A stretch of DNA of 64,000 bases from Sediminibacillus terrae (GTDB taxonomy: Bacteria > Bacillota > Bacilli > Bacillales > Amphibacillaceae): contig NZ_VZDQ01000025.1 of assembly GCF_009602435.1 (NCBI RefSeq), forward strand, positions 1-64,000, written 5' to 3'. The translations under genes were made by a program, and so were the position numbers. Of the stretch, positions 27,677-36,194 are shown piece after piece. How positions within the stretch are numbered: position 1 is the stretch's first letter; every line of letters begins with the position of its first letter. Below the pieces are notes generated by a model. It was not told where the DNA came from, did not search any database, and was given only the letters and a program-made list of their open reading frames with translations.

Positions 27677-29320
27677 CTAGCCTGCACAACAAGACAGTTT
27701 GGAGACATCTTTATCGAACGTAAGACTGGCTAACTTCAACCCTTCTGCCATTGTAAGGTAAGGAGCCATGGTCTCTTGAAGGTCGTCGGCTGTTAATTTA
27801 AATTTCACAGCTAACGTAGCTGCATAAATGACATCCCCTGCATTTTCAGCTACCACATGAGCACCAATAATCTGGTTGGTTTTTGCATCCATAATTAATT
27901 TGAAAATACCCTGGGTTTGATGGTTCACTAGTGCTCTTGGAACTGACTCTAAGGGAAGCACGGACGTTTTCACATCATAGCTTGCTTGTTTGGCCTGGTG
28001 TTCTGTCCGCCCAATAGAAGCAATCGAAGGAGTCGTAAACGTCACTGCAGGAACATGTTCCAGATTTTGTGTCTTTTTCGTTTGCTTGGATACGTTTTGT
28101 CCAACAATACCTCCTTGGTGAGCTGCCACATAAACGAATTGAGGGCTAAGTGTTACATCACCAGCTGCATAGATATGAGAGATATTGGTCTCCAGATAGT
28201 CATTAATTAAGACTTCTCCATATTCCCCCAATTCTAAATCAATGTTCTCTCCTTGGAGTTTTTCTGTATTGGGCTTCCTTCCTGCAGCAACGAGAAGCTG
28301 ATCGCCTTGAATGGTTTCAGGCTTCCCTTCCACTTCAAGATGAACGAACTTTTGACCGTTTTTGTCCTCGACTTTATGATAGCTAACACCTTTCAATAAT
28401 GTGATGCCTTCTTCTTTTAACATATTTTCAACGGTCTCAGAGATTTCGGGATCATAATGTTTCAAGAATGTTGCACTACGTTGCATGAGGGTGACTTCCG
28501 CGCCTAAGTGGCGATACATTTGCCCTAATTCCAGGGCGATGTATCCCGACCCTATAATAACCAGATGCTTAGGAACTTCTTTCAACTCTAAAGCAGATGT
28601 GCTTGTTAAAAAGGAAGTCTCTTTCAATCCAGGAATCTCCGGAATGAAAGGAGAAGCCCCAGTAGCAATTAAAAAGGACTCAGCCGTTAGATGTTTTCCC
28701 TCTACGGATATGGTGTGTGAATCACGAAAGTAAGCCTCTCCTTTAATGAGATCGAACCCGTATTCCTGAATAAGGTCTTCGTACTTCTCTTTACGCAATT
28801 GGTTAACCAACTTCTCTTTTTGGTTTTGCAGCCCGATCATATCTGGTTGTTGGGCCGAAGTCGTCAAACCTTGGAATGGCTGTTGTTCGGTTTGGAATTG
28901 AATGTGTCCAGCTTGAATAAGGGTTTTAGAAGGAACACATCCGATATTGACACAGGTGCCTCCAACCTCCCCTTTTTCTACCATGGCTACCCGTAATCCA
29001 TTCTCAGAAGCTTGAATGGCCGCAGAAAAAGCTGCCCCTCCGGAACCGATAATTAAAAAATCGTAATCGTACCCTTCACCTGAAACACCTTTTTCACTAT
29101 CGGAGGAAATACGAATCATTTCCCCTGGTTGATACGGCGTCTGGTGTAGTTTTTCCTTTATATTTTCTTCCTTGTACCCGTCTGGTAATTGAAAGTCAGC
29201 CTTCCCTTCTTGATAGTCGACATGAATATTTTCAGCGCCATTTTTTTGAAGTGTCTGCCTTACATGATCTTCACAGCTTGCACATGTCATTCCTCTGATT
29301 TCCATTTGAATTTTTTTCAT
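27677..29320 (-). CDS. merA: Mercuric reductase MerA
   Basis: 547 aa, the same length as staphylococcal MerA. One N-terminal heavy-metal domain (RGMTCASCEDHV), FAD motif IIGSGGAAFSAA, redox pair in GGTCVNIGCVPSK, NADPH motif IGSGYIALELG, FAD motif YAAGDVT and the C-terminal Hg-binding cysteines LSCCAG. Reduces Hg(II) to Hg(0) with NADPH in the cytoplasm. ATG 29320 has AAGGAGG 8 nt upstream. Overlap-free but close (20 nt) to merF. Confidence 0.97.
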   Translation of the reverse strand: MKKIQMEIRGMTCASCEDHVRQTLQKNGAENIHVDYQEGKADFQLPDGYKEENIKEKLHQTPYQPGEMIRISSDSEKGVSGEGYDYDFLIIGSGGAAFSAAIQASENGLRVAMVEKGEVGGTCVNIGCVPSKTLIQAGHIQFQTEQQPFQGLTTSAQQPDMIGLQNQKEKLVNQLRKEKYEDLIQEYGFDLIKGEAYFRDSHTISVEGKHLTAESFLIATGASPFIPEIPGLKETSFLTSTSALELKEVPKHLVIIGSGYIALELGQMYRHLGAEVTLMQRSATFLKHYDPEISETVENMLKEEGITLLKGVSYHKVEDKNGQKFVHLEVEGKPETIQGDQLLVAAGRKPNTEKLQGENIDLELGEYGEVLINDYLETNISHIYAAGDVTLSPQFVYVAAHQGGIVGQNVSKQTKKTQNLEHVPAVTFTTPSIASIGRTEHQAKQASYDVKTSVLPLESVPRALVNHQTQGIFKLIMDAKTNQIIGAHVVAENAGDVIYAATLAVKFKLTADDLQETMAPYLTMAEGLKLASLTFDKDVSKLSCCAG

Positions 29321-29340
29321 ATTCATCTCCTCCTTCATTT

Positions 29341-29568
29341 TTAAGAGCAACAGTCCTTATTAGTTGATGTTGGTTTACTTCTTTTATAAGACCCTACCGC
29401 AAGGATCAAAAATACAATCAATAGTGGAATTAAAACGTAATCCAAGTAACCTACCCACGCTCCTAGACCAAGTAAACCTAGTGAAATTACTAACAAAGGC
29501 GTCGCACAACAAAGAAGGGTTACGAAAAATCCAGTCAAACTTCCGATAAACCATTTATTCCCCCTCAT
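29341..29568 (-). CDS. merF: Mercuric ion transporter MerF
   Basis: 75 aa with two membrane segments. The first carries the vicinal cysteines LLCCATPLL and the loop to the second segment reads GAWVGYLDYVLIP, both diagnostic of MerF. A second CC lies at the C-terminus (KDCCS). Brings Hg(II) into the cell for MerA. Its ATG at 29568 overlaps the 3' end of merR by 14 nt. Confidence 0.9.
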   Translation of the reverse strand: MRGNKWFIGSLTGFFVTLLCCATPLLVISLGLLGLGAWVGYLDYVLIPLLIVFLILAVGSYKRSKPTSTNKDCCS

Positions 29569-29986
29569 ACAGTGCCCCCTTTTGCTCTCCACCTTCAATC
29601 ACCTTTTCTATAATCGGGCAGGCATACAGGTCTTTTTCATCCGGACAACAGATCTTCAATTCATTCAACACTTTTTGTATATGTTGCAATTCTCTAATTT
29701 TCTTTTCAACATCCTGCTGTTTTTCTGAAACGAATTGATACATATCCTGACAACGATCAGAATCTTTATCCACCACTCCTAGTAGCTTGTGGATTTCACT
29801 TAGTGAAAAACCCAGATCTTGCATTTTCTTGATAAAATTAATGCGCTTCACTGTGGCCCCTCCATATATGCGATAACCTGAATTGTTCCGATATGGTTTA
29901 GGTATTAATGATTTGCGTTCGTAGTAACGGATAGTTTCTTTATTCACATTACAAGCTTCGGCTAGCTGGCTGATTTTAAATTCCAA
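29555..29986 (-). CDS. merR: Mercury-responsive regulator MerR
   Basis: 143 aa. N-terminal winged helix (KISQLAEACNVNKETIRYYERKSLI cut to its core: NKETIRYYERK), a long dimerisation helix and the three Hg-binding cysteines in DSDRCQDM, KICCPDE and YACPIIE. Represses and, with Hg(II), activates the operon. TTG start at 29986 follows AGAGGTGATT. First gene of the cargo operon. Confidence 0.93.
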   Translation of the reverse strand: MEFKISQLAEACNVNKETIRYYERKSLIPKPYRNNSGYRIYGGATVKRINFIKKMQDLGFSLSEIHKLLGVVDKDSDRCQDMYQFVSEKQQDVEKKIRELQHIQKVLNELKICCPDEKDLYACPIIEKVIEGGEQKGALYEGE

Positions 29987-30005
29987 AGCAATCACCTCTA
30001 CATAT

Positions 30006-30037
30006 AATATAAACCCTGTACTATAATACAGGGTCAA
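30006..30037 (-). promoter_or_regulatory. mer operator-promoter
   Basis: On the minus strand TTGACC (-35) is followed after an over-long 19-20 nt spacer by a TATA-type -10. The spacer is a dyad ACCCTGTA.TATA.TACAGGGT (30013-30034). Long spacers with a dyad are the hallmark of MerR-activated promoters. Confidence 0.85.
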
Positions 30038-30126
30038 GTGTGAATCGATTTTATTTTTCCAATCTTAAACTCAACAGATTATTTTTTGCCGAAAAATTCA
30101 CTCTCCTTATTTATTAACGATTGATT

Positions 30127-30192
30127 GTGGTATCTCGAAACTAAGCCTTCTACAATCCTGCCCTTTACTTGAAGACTCGGTCTCAAGATAAC
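30127..30192 (-). repeat. Palindromic site, copy 4 (inverted orientation)
   Basis: Arms at 30127-30148 and about 30169-30192 surround TACAATCCTGCCCTTTACTT, whose reverse complement matches the copy 1 spacer at 18 of 20 positions. Orientation is opposite to copies 1 and 3. It sits between tnpC and merR, at the junction of transposition genes and cargo. Confidence 0.8.
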
Positions 30193-30213
30193 TGCCCTTA
30201 GTTGCAGAAGGAT

Positions 30214-30609
30214 TTATATCTTCGTAAAGTATGCTGAAAGTTTTTCTTTTTCTTTTTCCCTTAACTGTTTATTTTCTTCTTCCAGTTCTTTATTCTTTTT
30301 CTCCAACTTTTCAACCCTTCTTTTAAGGGAAGCAATTACAGCTTTCTGATTATTTTCATCACGCTTGGTACTAGACTCCACAAAGGCTTCTTCTTGTTGT
30401 TCTCTAAGGAAAGCAATACGTTCTTTAAGCTCTATGTGGTTGTAAAGAGTAGCTTTAGCTACTCCTGCTTCTTTTGCCACGCTATTAAAATTAATTACTT
30501 TAGAACTCTTTGTAAGGCGTTTTATAGCTTCCTCAACTTTATCTTTGGTTTTCTGCTTTCGTTGTTGATGCAACTGCCTTATTTGCTCCTCACGGTCAAA
30601 ATTACTCAT
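30214..30609 (-). CDS. tnpC: Tn554-type transposition protein TnpC
   Basis: 131 aa basic, highly charged protein: an N-terminal HTH-like segment (FNSVAKEAGVAKATLYNH) and a C-terminal coiled coil rich in Lys and Glu. Size and position after tnpB match TnpC of Tn554, which sets orientation and frequency of transposition. ATG overlaps the tnpB stop as ATGAGTAA. Confidence 0.88.
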   Translation of the reverse strand: MSNFDREEQIRQLHQQRKQKTKDKVEEAIKRLTKSSKVINFNSVAKEAGVAKATLYNHIELKERIAFLREQQEEAFVESSTKRDENNQKAVIASLKRRVEKLEKKNKELEEENKQLREKEKEKLSAYFTKI

Positions 30610-32722
30610 TTTTAACACCATTCTTTTTCTTACTTTCATATTTTCTCTTCATACGATCAAAGCGGCCAAAAATCACATTTCCACCCTTGATGATCTCGTA
30701 AATATTTTGATATCTCTCCAAGTTCTTTTTATTTGCTTTTACCATCTCTTCCCGGCCATACTCTTTTGCGGTTTGAATATTCTTGGTTACAGACTCAATG
30801 AGTAACTCATATTTTTTCACGTCGAAACTATCCATTCCAACAGCTAAATCAAAACAAGGTTTGCCATCGTTGGCTGTAAGACAAGGGGGTTCTGCTGCTA
30901 GTGGACAATTCCCATTGACCCTCGCCCGACATGTCCCATAAGGGTTATCTAAGGCGTTTAACTTCTCGTCTTTCCACAGCATATCAAGGATGCCTTCAGG
31001 AATATCTTCCTTTTCTGAAATCTGATGAATTTCCCCGTTTACGTTAAAAGTAAATACACCTTGTTTCAACACCTTTTCGAATTCTTTACGTTTCGTATCA
31101 TCTAACAGACGAGCATATTGCAAGGTCATTTCGGGTGATGCGTGGGCTAATAACTCCTGCACCGTTAAAATATCAGCTCCACCGTTTAACAATTTTATTC
31201 CATAAGTATGTCGGAACATGTGATTATTGAATTTAAACAATTCGCCTGCTTCATCTGTTATATTCACTTTTCTTGCTAAATGGTTTAGTTCTGCTCGACA
31301 AAAATTCGAACTCAATGGTCTTCCCTTACGGGAACCTCGGTAGCGAACAAAAAGGTATCTTTCTGGGTTGTTATCATCGTTGCTGTATTGCTTAGAACGC
31401 TCAATTAAAGCTGCAATTATATCTGCTAGATGGTCATCAATGGGTATTTTATGACCTATTACATAGGTTTTTTCTATATCTGTGGTAAGGTTTGGTTTTC
31501 CATTTATTCTACCTAAAGAATCCTGCGTCAATCCCAATGTATCACTTATGCGAAGTCCAGTTTTGAAAGCAATCCATACAATTGGCTGTACATCTGGATG
31601 AAGATCATTTAGATTATCAAACAGTTGTTCCAATACATAGTCAGGTATGTAATTAATATCATCATCTGATTTTTTAGGGACAGTAGGAATGTCTTCAGAA
31701 TAAATTAGGCGATGCACGGTTTTTTTAGGTGCGAAATCTTCGAACTTCTCGAAAGTTTGAAGGTCTCTAATAAAGTTACGAATAAGCTTTAATGCCTTAT
31801 TAATATAGCTTTTAGGATTGGTAAGTTTCGTTGTATGTTCATTTAACTCTTCTAGGTACTTTTCCAAATGTTTTCTTTCAAGTTCTCTCAAATCATTCCA
31901 TTTAGGATTTTGTTTTGAAATTGAGTTCAAAAAATTACCAACGAACACTTTATACTGTAACGATGTACCCCAAACGAAATTTTTGCCACTGATTAGACGG
32001 CCTTTTATATATTCTTTAAATACTTTGCGAAAACTGTTGTTCTCAATTCCTAAAAAATCAATGTAATAAGAAGTTGATGAAACATTGAATCCAAAATCGT
32101 ATCTTTTATTCAGCTCCCGTATATCCCATCGATCCTTCTCCCATTCATCACGAGTATCCGTTAGTCGTAAGAGTGGATTATATATCATTCGGATAGATTT
32201 GGCTGGTAACGTCTTGGCATTGATTTCTTCCCCCCTTAGAGTCGTAATATACCTTGTCTTTATTCCTTTTCGATTCAGCCAAAATATCCATAGCTTTTCC
32301 TCTTTTTCAATGTCTAAATCAAGAAGGGAAGTGAGATTTGGATGCCTTTCTTCTAAATATTCACCCAGTAATTTTACGCTATGATTTAGACCTTTAAATA
32401 AAGACCGTAATGCCCAACGGTCTGAAAAAAGTTGACTAAAAAAAACAAATTTCAGTTCCATATTGATGGTGGAACTATCGCATTCAAAGTAAAGGTTATG
32501 TGCTATTCTCTTTGTATTCGTATCTTTAAAATTAGGGACCTTGGCAATCTCATGTATATTCCAAACATCATTGACTAAAAAGTAATCATCATTTACAACT
32601 CTTCTCGCTACTTTTCCATTGTCGGATATCTCTTTAACCTCGTAAGAGGATAGGGTGGAAGCGATTAAGTCCCAATATTCACTTTTATTGGGTATTGAAT
32701 TACTTGGTATGATTTTATCCAA
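30602..32722 (-). CDS. tnpB: Tn554-type tyrosine recombinase TnpB
   Basis: About 706 aa. A large N-terminal region is followed by a tyrosine-recombinase domain (FKTGLRISDTLGLTQ with Arg; HMFRHTYGIKLL; LLAHASPEMTLQYA with Tyr) and a Cys-rich tail (GTCRARVNGNCPLAAEPPCLT). TTG 32722 is preferred because AGGAGAG lies just upstream; ATG 32740 is in frame but lacks an SD. Works with TnpA in site-specific insertion. Confidence 0.9.
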   Translation of the reverse strand: MDKIIPSNSIPNKSEYWDLIASTLSSYEVKEISDNGKVARRVVNDDYFLVNDVWNIHEIAKVPNFKDTNTKRIAHNLYFECDSSTINMELKFVFFSQLFSDRWALRSLFKGLNHSVKLLGEYLEERHPNLTSLLDLDIEKEEKLWIFWLNRKGIKTRYITTLRGEEINAKTLPAKSIRMIYNPLLRLTDTRDEWEKDRWDIRELNKRYDFGFNVSSTSYYIDFLGIENNSFRKVFKEYIKGRLISGKNFVWGTSLQYKVFVGNFLNSISKQNPKWNDLRELERKHLEKYLEELNEHTTKLTNPKSYINKALKLIRNFIRDLQTFEKFEDFAPKKTVHRLIYSEDIPTVPKKSDDDINYIPDYVLEQLFDNLNDLHPDVQPIVWIAFKTGLRISDTLGLTQDSLGRINGKPNLTTDIEKTYVIGHKIPIDDHLADIIAALIERSKQYSNDDNNPERYLFVRYRGSRKGRPLSSNFCRAELNHLARKVNITDEAGELFKFNNHMFRHTYGIKLLNGGADILTVQELLAHASPEMTLQYARLLDDTKRKEFEKVLKQGVFTFNVNGEIHQISEKEDIPEGILDMLWKDEKLNALDNPYGTCRARVNGNCPLAAEPPCLTANDGKPCFDLAVGMDSFDVKKYELLIESVTKNIQTAKEYGREEMVKANKKNLERYQNIYEIIKGGNVIFGRFDRMKRKYESKKKNGVKNE

Positions 32723-32787
32723 TGTTTTCTCTCCTAACATACTAATATAGCTCTAAAAAAGGGAACTACTCTGCCAGGAATACCTGA

Positions 32788-33933
32788 TTAAAAAGCATTC
32801 TCTTTGTTCTCTATGCCTCGCCCAATTTCAAAGGCATGAGAGGCTTTCTCCCAATCCTTACGAATATCATCTTCTGAAGGATGAACATATAAGTCAATGG
32901 TTGTTTGGATTTGTGCATGACCTAGACGTTCTTGTACTGCCTTTATGTTCTTTGTTTGAAGATAAAATATAGTTCCGTGTGTATGTCGGAATAGATGTGG
33001 AGTAATATATATGCCCGTTTTCCTTTCAATCTCTTTAAAAGTGGCATAAACATCAGAATAGGTTAGAGGTTCTCCAGCGTTCTTACCACGGACCTTTACA
33101 AATACAAAGTTATGGTCAGGATTATATTCATCAAGTACTTCATACAAATAATCATCATACAAGTCCATTAGTCCCTGGGAAATATCAATCTTTCGTTCTC
33201 CTGTTTTTAACTTCCCCCCGTTTGGTAACTCTCCTTTGTTTTTTAGTTGGATTTTGTGCTTTCTTTGTACAGCGTCAAATTGAAAATCTTCAAGAAATAA
33301 GGAGAGAACTTCACCTATACGGAAGCCACTTTCAAAAAGTAATCTTACTATAAATCTATCCCTAAGATTAGTGGTAGATTTATAGATTTCATTAACTTGC
33401 TCCTTTGTAAATACCTTTACTCTTGCTCTAGGTTCGTTTAATTTGAGTACATTTTTAAAACGTGGTTTGTCTTTATTTACGTGATATAAAAAATCCTTAT
33501 ATCCACTTCCACCTGCACCTAGAAACATCTTCTTCATCAACTTATCTACGATTCCTGATTCAATTAATTCATTTCTGTATAGAAAATCATAAAACGATGA
33601 CACTACTGAAAGATAAGTGTTAACTGTTCTTTCACTACGTTTAGCCTTCTCTTTTTTCTGAGGTAGTACTTTATTACTTTCATAAGGATTTCTGAGCCAA
33701 GCAACGAAGTCAGATAATATTTGAAAGTTAACTTGCTGATAATCAATTCCTATTTGTTCTAAATATGTAAAGTAATATTTCAAAGCTGTACAGTAAGTCT
33801 GTAGAGTATTGCTACTACTCTCCTGGTTATAGTGATATTTCATGTACTTTGCAACGGGTTCAACGGGTAATCCATTTGAATCAATTAGCAGATATACTTT
33901 TCTATTCCCAATCAATATTTGTTCTACCTTCAT
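32788..33933 (-). CDS. tnpA: Tn554-type tyrosine recombinase TnpA
   Basis: 381 aa. SAM-like core-binding domain (about residues 25-125) and catalytic domain with ESGFRIGEVLSLFLED, HLFRHTHGTIF and RLGHAQIQTTIDLYVH (R, H-x-x-R, H, Y all present). Size is close to TnpA of Tn554. ATG 33933 is preceded by GGAG. First gene of the tnpABC operon, next to the element's right end. Confidence 0.92.
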   Translation of the reverse strand: MKVEQILIGNRKVYLLIDSNGLPVEPVAKYMKYHYNQESSSNTLQTYCTALKYYFTYLEQIGIDYQQVNFQILSDFVAWLRNPYESNKVLPQKKEKAKRSERTVNTYLSVVSSFYDFLYRNELIESGIVDKLMKKMFLGAGGSGYKDFLYHVNKDKPRFKNVLKLNEPRARVKVFTKEQVNEIYKSTTNLRDRFIVRLLFESGFRIGEVLSLFLEDFQFDAVQRKHKIQLKNKGELPNGGKLKTGERKIDISQGLMDLYDDYLYEVLDEYNPDHNFVFVKVRGKNAGEPLTYSDVYATFKEIERKTGIYITPHLFRHTHGTIFYLQTKNIKAVQERLGHAQIQTTIDLYVHPSEDDIRKDWEKASHAFEIGRGIENKENAF

Positions 33934-34218
33934 GAAAACATCTCCAACCAATTATAATTTACGATAGTGCTTCTCCTTATATAAGGATTACCGTTATTTT
34001 CGTTTCTTTAAGATCCTCAAACTATCGTTTCTGCGGAGTGCTGCCCTCGCACCGAAGCTACGTCCTCAAAAGACAAACAAACGTTCCTGTATATTGTTAC
34101 ATTTTATACTTATTAAACCCTATATTCAACCATTATTTATTCAATTAATTATGTAAAAAAAGGGGGTAAGTAGCCTTCATAATAGACTGATTACCCAATG
34201 GAATAGTATCTTAATTTA
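33934..34218. other. Right terminal non-coding region of the Tn554-like transposon
   Basis: 285 nt between tnpA and the nuclease half. Contains the inverted repeat ACGATAGT (33962-33969) / ACTATCGT (34021-34028) and GC-rich sequence around 34030-34065 unlike the AT-rich flanks; plausible recombinase-binding sites. No gene. Confidence 0.55.
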
Positions 34219-34830
34219 ACGAATGAGTACGGACAGTTAGTGAAAGTCGTGGCTGATGAAATCATTCTGCAGGACGATAGTGCGGAACCGGTCTTATCAT
34301 CCGGCAGATATTTCTCAGACGAAGCAAAAGTACCTGGTGTCGAAAGTGATAAGTTAGATGAAGGACATATCATTGCCGACTCTCTAGGAGGGGTTTCTAA
34401 CGCATATAATATTACCCCACAAGAAAGCACCCTGAACCGGCATGGGGATCAAGCGTACTTGGAAGATGCTATACGGAAGGCAGGGGGCGCTACAAATTTT
34501 GAAGCAATAATCACTTATCCTGATACGAAAACGCAAGTTCCTTCCGATTATCAATATACTTACACGTTACATGGTAATGAAATCATCGATACCTTCGACA
34601 ATGTAAATCCAGACGAAGTGAATGAATCACTCGGACTAACTAATGACGATTCCTCCAATTCCAACGGCTCCACCGAGGAAGGGGACGTTTCTAGCGTTGA
34701 TACGAATGGCAATGGTCAGGTGACGATCCAGGAAGCAAAGGATGCTGGTTTCAGTATGCCGATTACGAGTGATCATTGGTTATATCAATACATGAGAGAT
34801 AATGATGGAGATGGTATGGTTGGGGAGTAA
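34219..34830 (+). pseudogene. Lipoprotein DNA/RNA nuclease, 3' half
   Basis: From the second ACGAAT the frame reads TNEYGQLVKVVADEI and continues through the beta-beta-alpha-metal nuclease core DEGHIIADSLGG (catalytic His) with the metal-binding Asn in STLNRHGDQ. A C-terminal excalibur-like Ca-binding module follows (DTNGNGQVTIQEA and DNDGDGMVGE). Completes the 5' half at 25611-26012. No start codon with an SD of its own, so the half is probably not expressed. Confidence 0.85.
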
Positions 34831-34955
34831 ATTTTCTGGACGCTGAGAACAAATAAATGAACGCAGAACATGTCTGTTTTGCAAGTTTTATATTTATATC
34901 AATTTAGAATTCTCTGGAGTAAAGGTTGGTTTCAATAAAAATCGCCTGAAGTAAT

Positions 34956-34986
34956 AGAGCGTGTCTTCGGATACGCTCTATTTTTT
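34956..34986 (+). terminator. Terminator between the nuclease half and immR
   Basis: AGAGCGTGTC-TTCG-GATACGCTCT, a stable tetraloop hairpin with one G:T-type mismatch, followed by ATTTTTT. It overlaps the 3' end of the converging repressor gene. Confidence 0.8.
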
Positions 34987-35379
34987 GTTTTCCTGTTCAA
35001 GCTCTTTTGACTTTCTTAACAGATATTGAAAATAACTTTCCAACTCCCGAATTTGTTCCGGCCCCATAGCCTTCCATTTTTCTAAATCGAAAAATGCAGC
35101 ATCTTCAATCCCGTACTTATCCATGAGCTTATTTATTTCATTGATAGTATTGTATTCATTTTCTTTTGTTTGGTTTACTGTAGTCTCAGACCTACCTAAT
35201 AAATAATCAACACTCACATCTAATGCATTAGCAAGACTAATAAGCATCTCATTTGAAGGTGTACTATAACCATTTTCGTAGTTACTAATTGTACCCTTGG
35301 TCGTTTTAATCTTATTTGCTAATTCATTTTGAGTGAGTCCCTTGGTTTTTCTAGAATATTTAAGTCTTTGTGAGAGCAT
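34978..35379 (-). CDS. XRE-family repressor (ImmR-like)
   Basis: 133 aa. N-terminal HTH_3 domain (LKYSRKTKGLTQNELANKIK..TKGTISNYENGYSTPSNEML) and a C-terminal oligomerisation/sensor part. Size and divergent position relative to early genes fit ICEBs1 ImmR or a phage CI-like repressor. Likely autoregulates through the palindromic operators at 35404-35535. Its expected ImmA partner is separated from it by the 16.4-kb metal-resistance block. Confidence 0.85.
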   Translation of the reverse strand: MLSQRLKYSRKTKGLTQNELANKIKTTKGTISNYENGYSTPSNEMLISLANALDVSVDYLLGRSETTVNQTKENEYNTINEINKLMDKYGIEDAAFFDLEKWKAMGPEQIRELESYFQYLLRKSKELEQENKK

Positions 35380-35403
35380 TTTTAGAATCCTTTCACTTTT
35401 TTA

Positions 35404-35535
35404 GGTACAAGATTATTGTACCATCTTTAGAGTTATTTATTGATGTTTTTAACTAAAGTACAAGAATCTTGTTTTTATGTGTTGACATACAAGTAACTTG
35501 TACATATACTTTTAAGTACAAGTTATTCATACAAG
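35404..35535. promoter_or_regulatory. Divergent control region with repeated TACAAG..CTTGTA operators
   Basis: Dyads: GGTACAAGATTATTGTACC (35404-35422), GTACAAGAATCTTGTTT (35458-35474), the perfect TACAAGTAACTTGTA (35488-35502), and a half site TACAAG (35518-35523) repeated near 35530. A consensus rightward promoter TTGACA (35482) - 17 nt - TATACT (35505) has the perfect operator between its -35 and -10. Classic lysogeny-type switch between the repressor and the early genes. Confidence 0.85.
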
Positions 35536-35547
35536 GGAGGTGAGATA

Positions 35548-35784
35548 ATGAAAAATAGACGTTTGAAAGAAGCAAGGATTAAAGCTAACATGAGTCAAAC
35601 TCAACTCTCTGAATGTTTGGGGTATAAGGGAAAACAAAGTGTAGCTAATTGGGAAAATGGATATTCAACACCAACTCTTAAAGTAGCTATTCGTTTATCA
35701 GAACTATTGGGAAAAGATATCAGTTATTTATTCGGTCAAAAAGTACAAGAAACTCATACTTTTAGTTCTCAAGTATTAAAATAA
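35548..35784 (+). CDS. Cro-like XRE-family DNA-binding protein
   Basis: 78 aa, essentially one HTH domain: RIKANMSQTQLSECLGYKGK then NWENGYSTPTLKVAIRLSELLGKD. Divergent from the ImmR-like repressor and first gene of the rightward transcript, so a Cro/anti-repressor role is likely. GGGAGGTGAG Shine-Dalgarno. Confidence 0.8.
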   Translation: MKNRRLKEARIKANMSQTQLSECLGYKGKQSVANWENGYSTPTLKVAIRLSELLGKDISYLFGQKVQETHTFSSQVLK

Positions 35785-35806
35785 TTGAAGAAAGGAAATG
35801 ATTTAA

Positions 35807-36130
35807 TTGTTTGAAGCAAAATTACAACCTGAAGCCGATTTTAATAATAAGGTGTACGATATCTTTTATGATATTGCAAAAAAGGCTCAAGAAGATGTCC
35901 AAAGAGAAGCAGAGTTGCCATATTTATTGGACCGCACTAAGTTAGCCGAATATGTCTTTAATGTAAGTGTACAGTCATTAGACGCTCATATTCTAAAGCG
36001 AGAAGACTTTCCAAAGATTCATGTTGGAGGTAGAACACTTTATCCTAAAGATTTAGTAATGAGTTGGATTAGAGATCATGTTGAGATCTCCGAAAAAACA
36101 GCACCAGAAAGAAGCTTTGGTGTGATATAA
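35807..36130 (+). CDS. Excisionase-like / DUF771-type HTH protein
   Basis: 107 aa. The middle part, LLDRTKLAEYVFNVSVQSLD followed by FPKIHVGGRTLYPKDLVMSWI, is the winged-helix pattern of MerR-like excisionases and phage early DNA-binding proteins. TTG start with AAAGGA upstream. Could be the Xis for the integrase at 16818, judged only from position and fold. Confidence 0.65.
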   Translation: MFEAKLQPEADFNNKVYDIFYDIAKKAQEDVQREAELPYLLDRTKLAEYVFNVSVQSLDAHILKREDFPKIHVGGRTLYPKDLVMSWIRDHVEISEKTAPERSFGVI

Positions 36131-36194
36131 CTCTATAAATCTATCATAAATTAACCAGAATATAGCTGATGGTACAAAACAAGGGGGGAGTTCA

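Larger units (their letters stand above)
26013..34218 (-). mobile_element. Tn554-family transposon carrying a mer operon (8.2 kb)
   Basis: Contains tnpA, tnpB and tnpC in Tn554 order and a cargo of merR, merF, merA and a second reductase, all on the minus strand. Its ends are set exactly by the nuclease gene it splits: the hexamer ACGAAT occurs at 26007-26012 and again at 34219-34224, and removing 26013-34224 restores the reading frame of the nuclease. Tn554 elements have no terminal inverted repeats, in line with what is seen. Confidence 0.85.
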
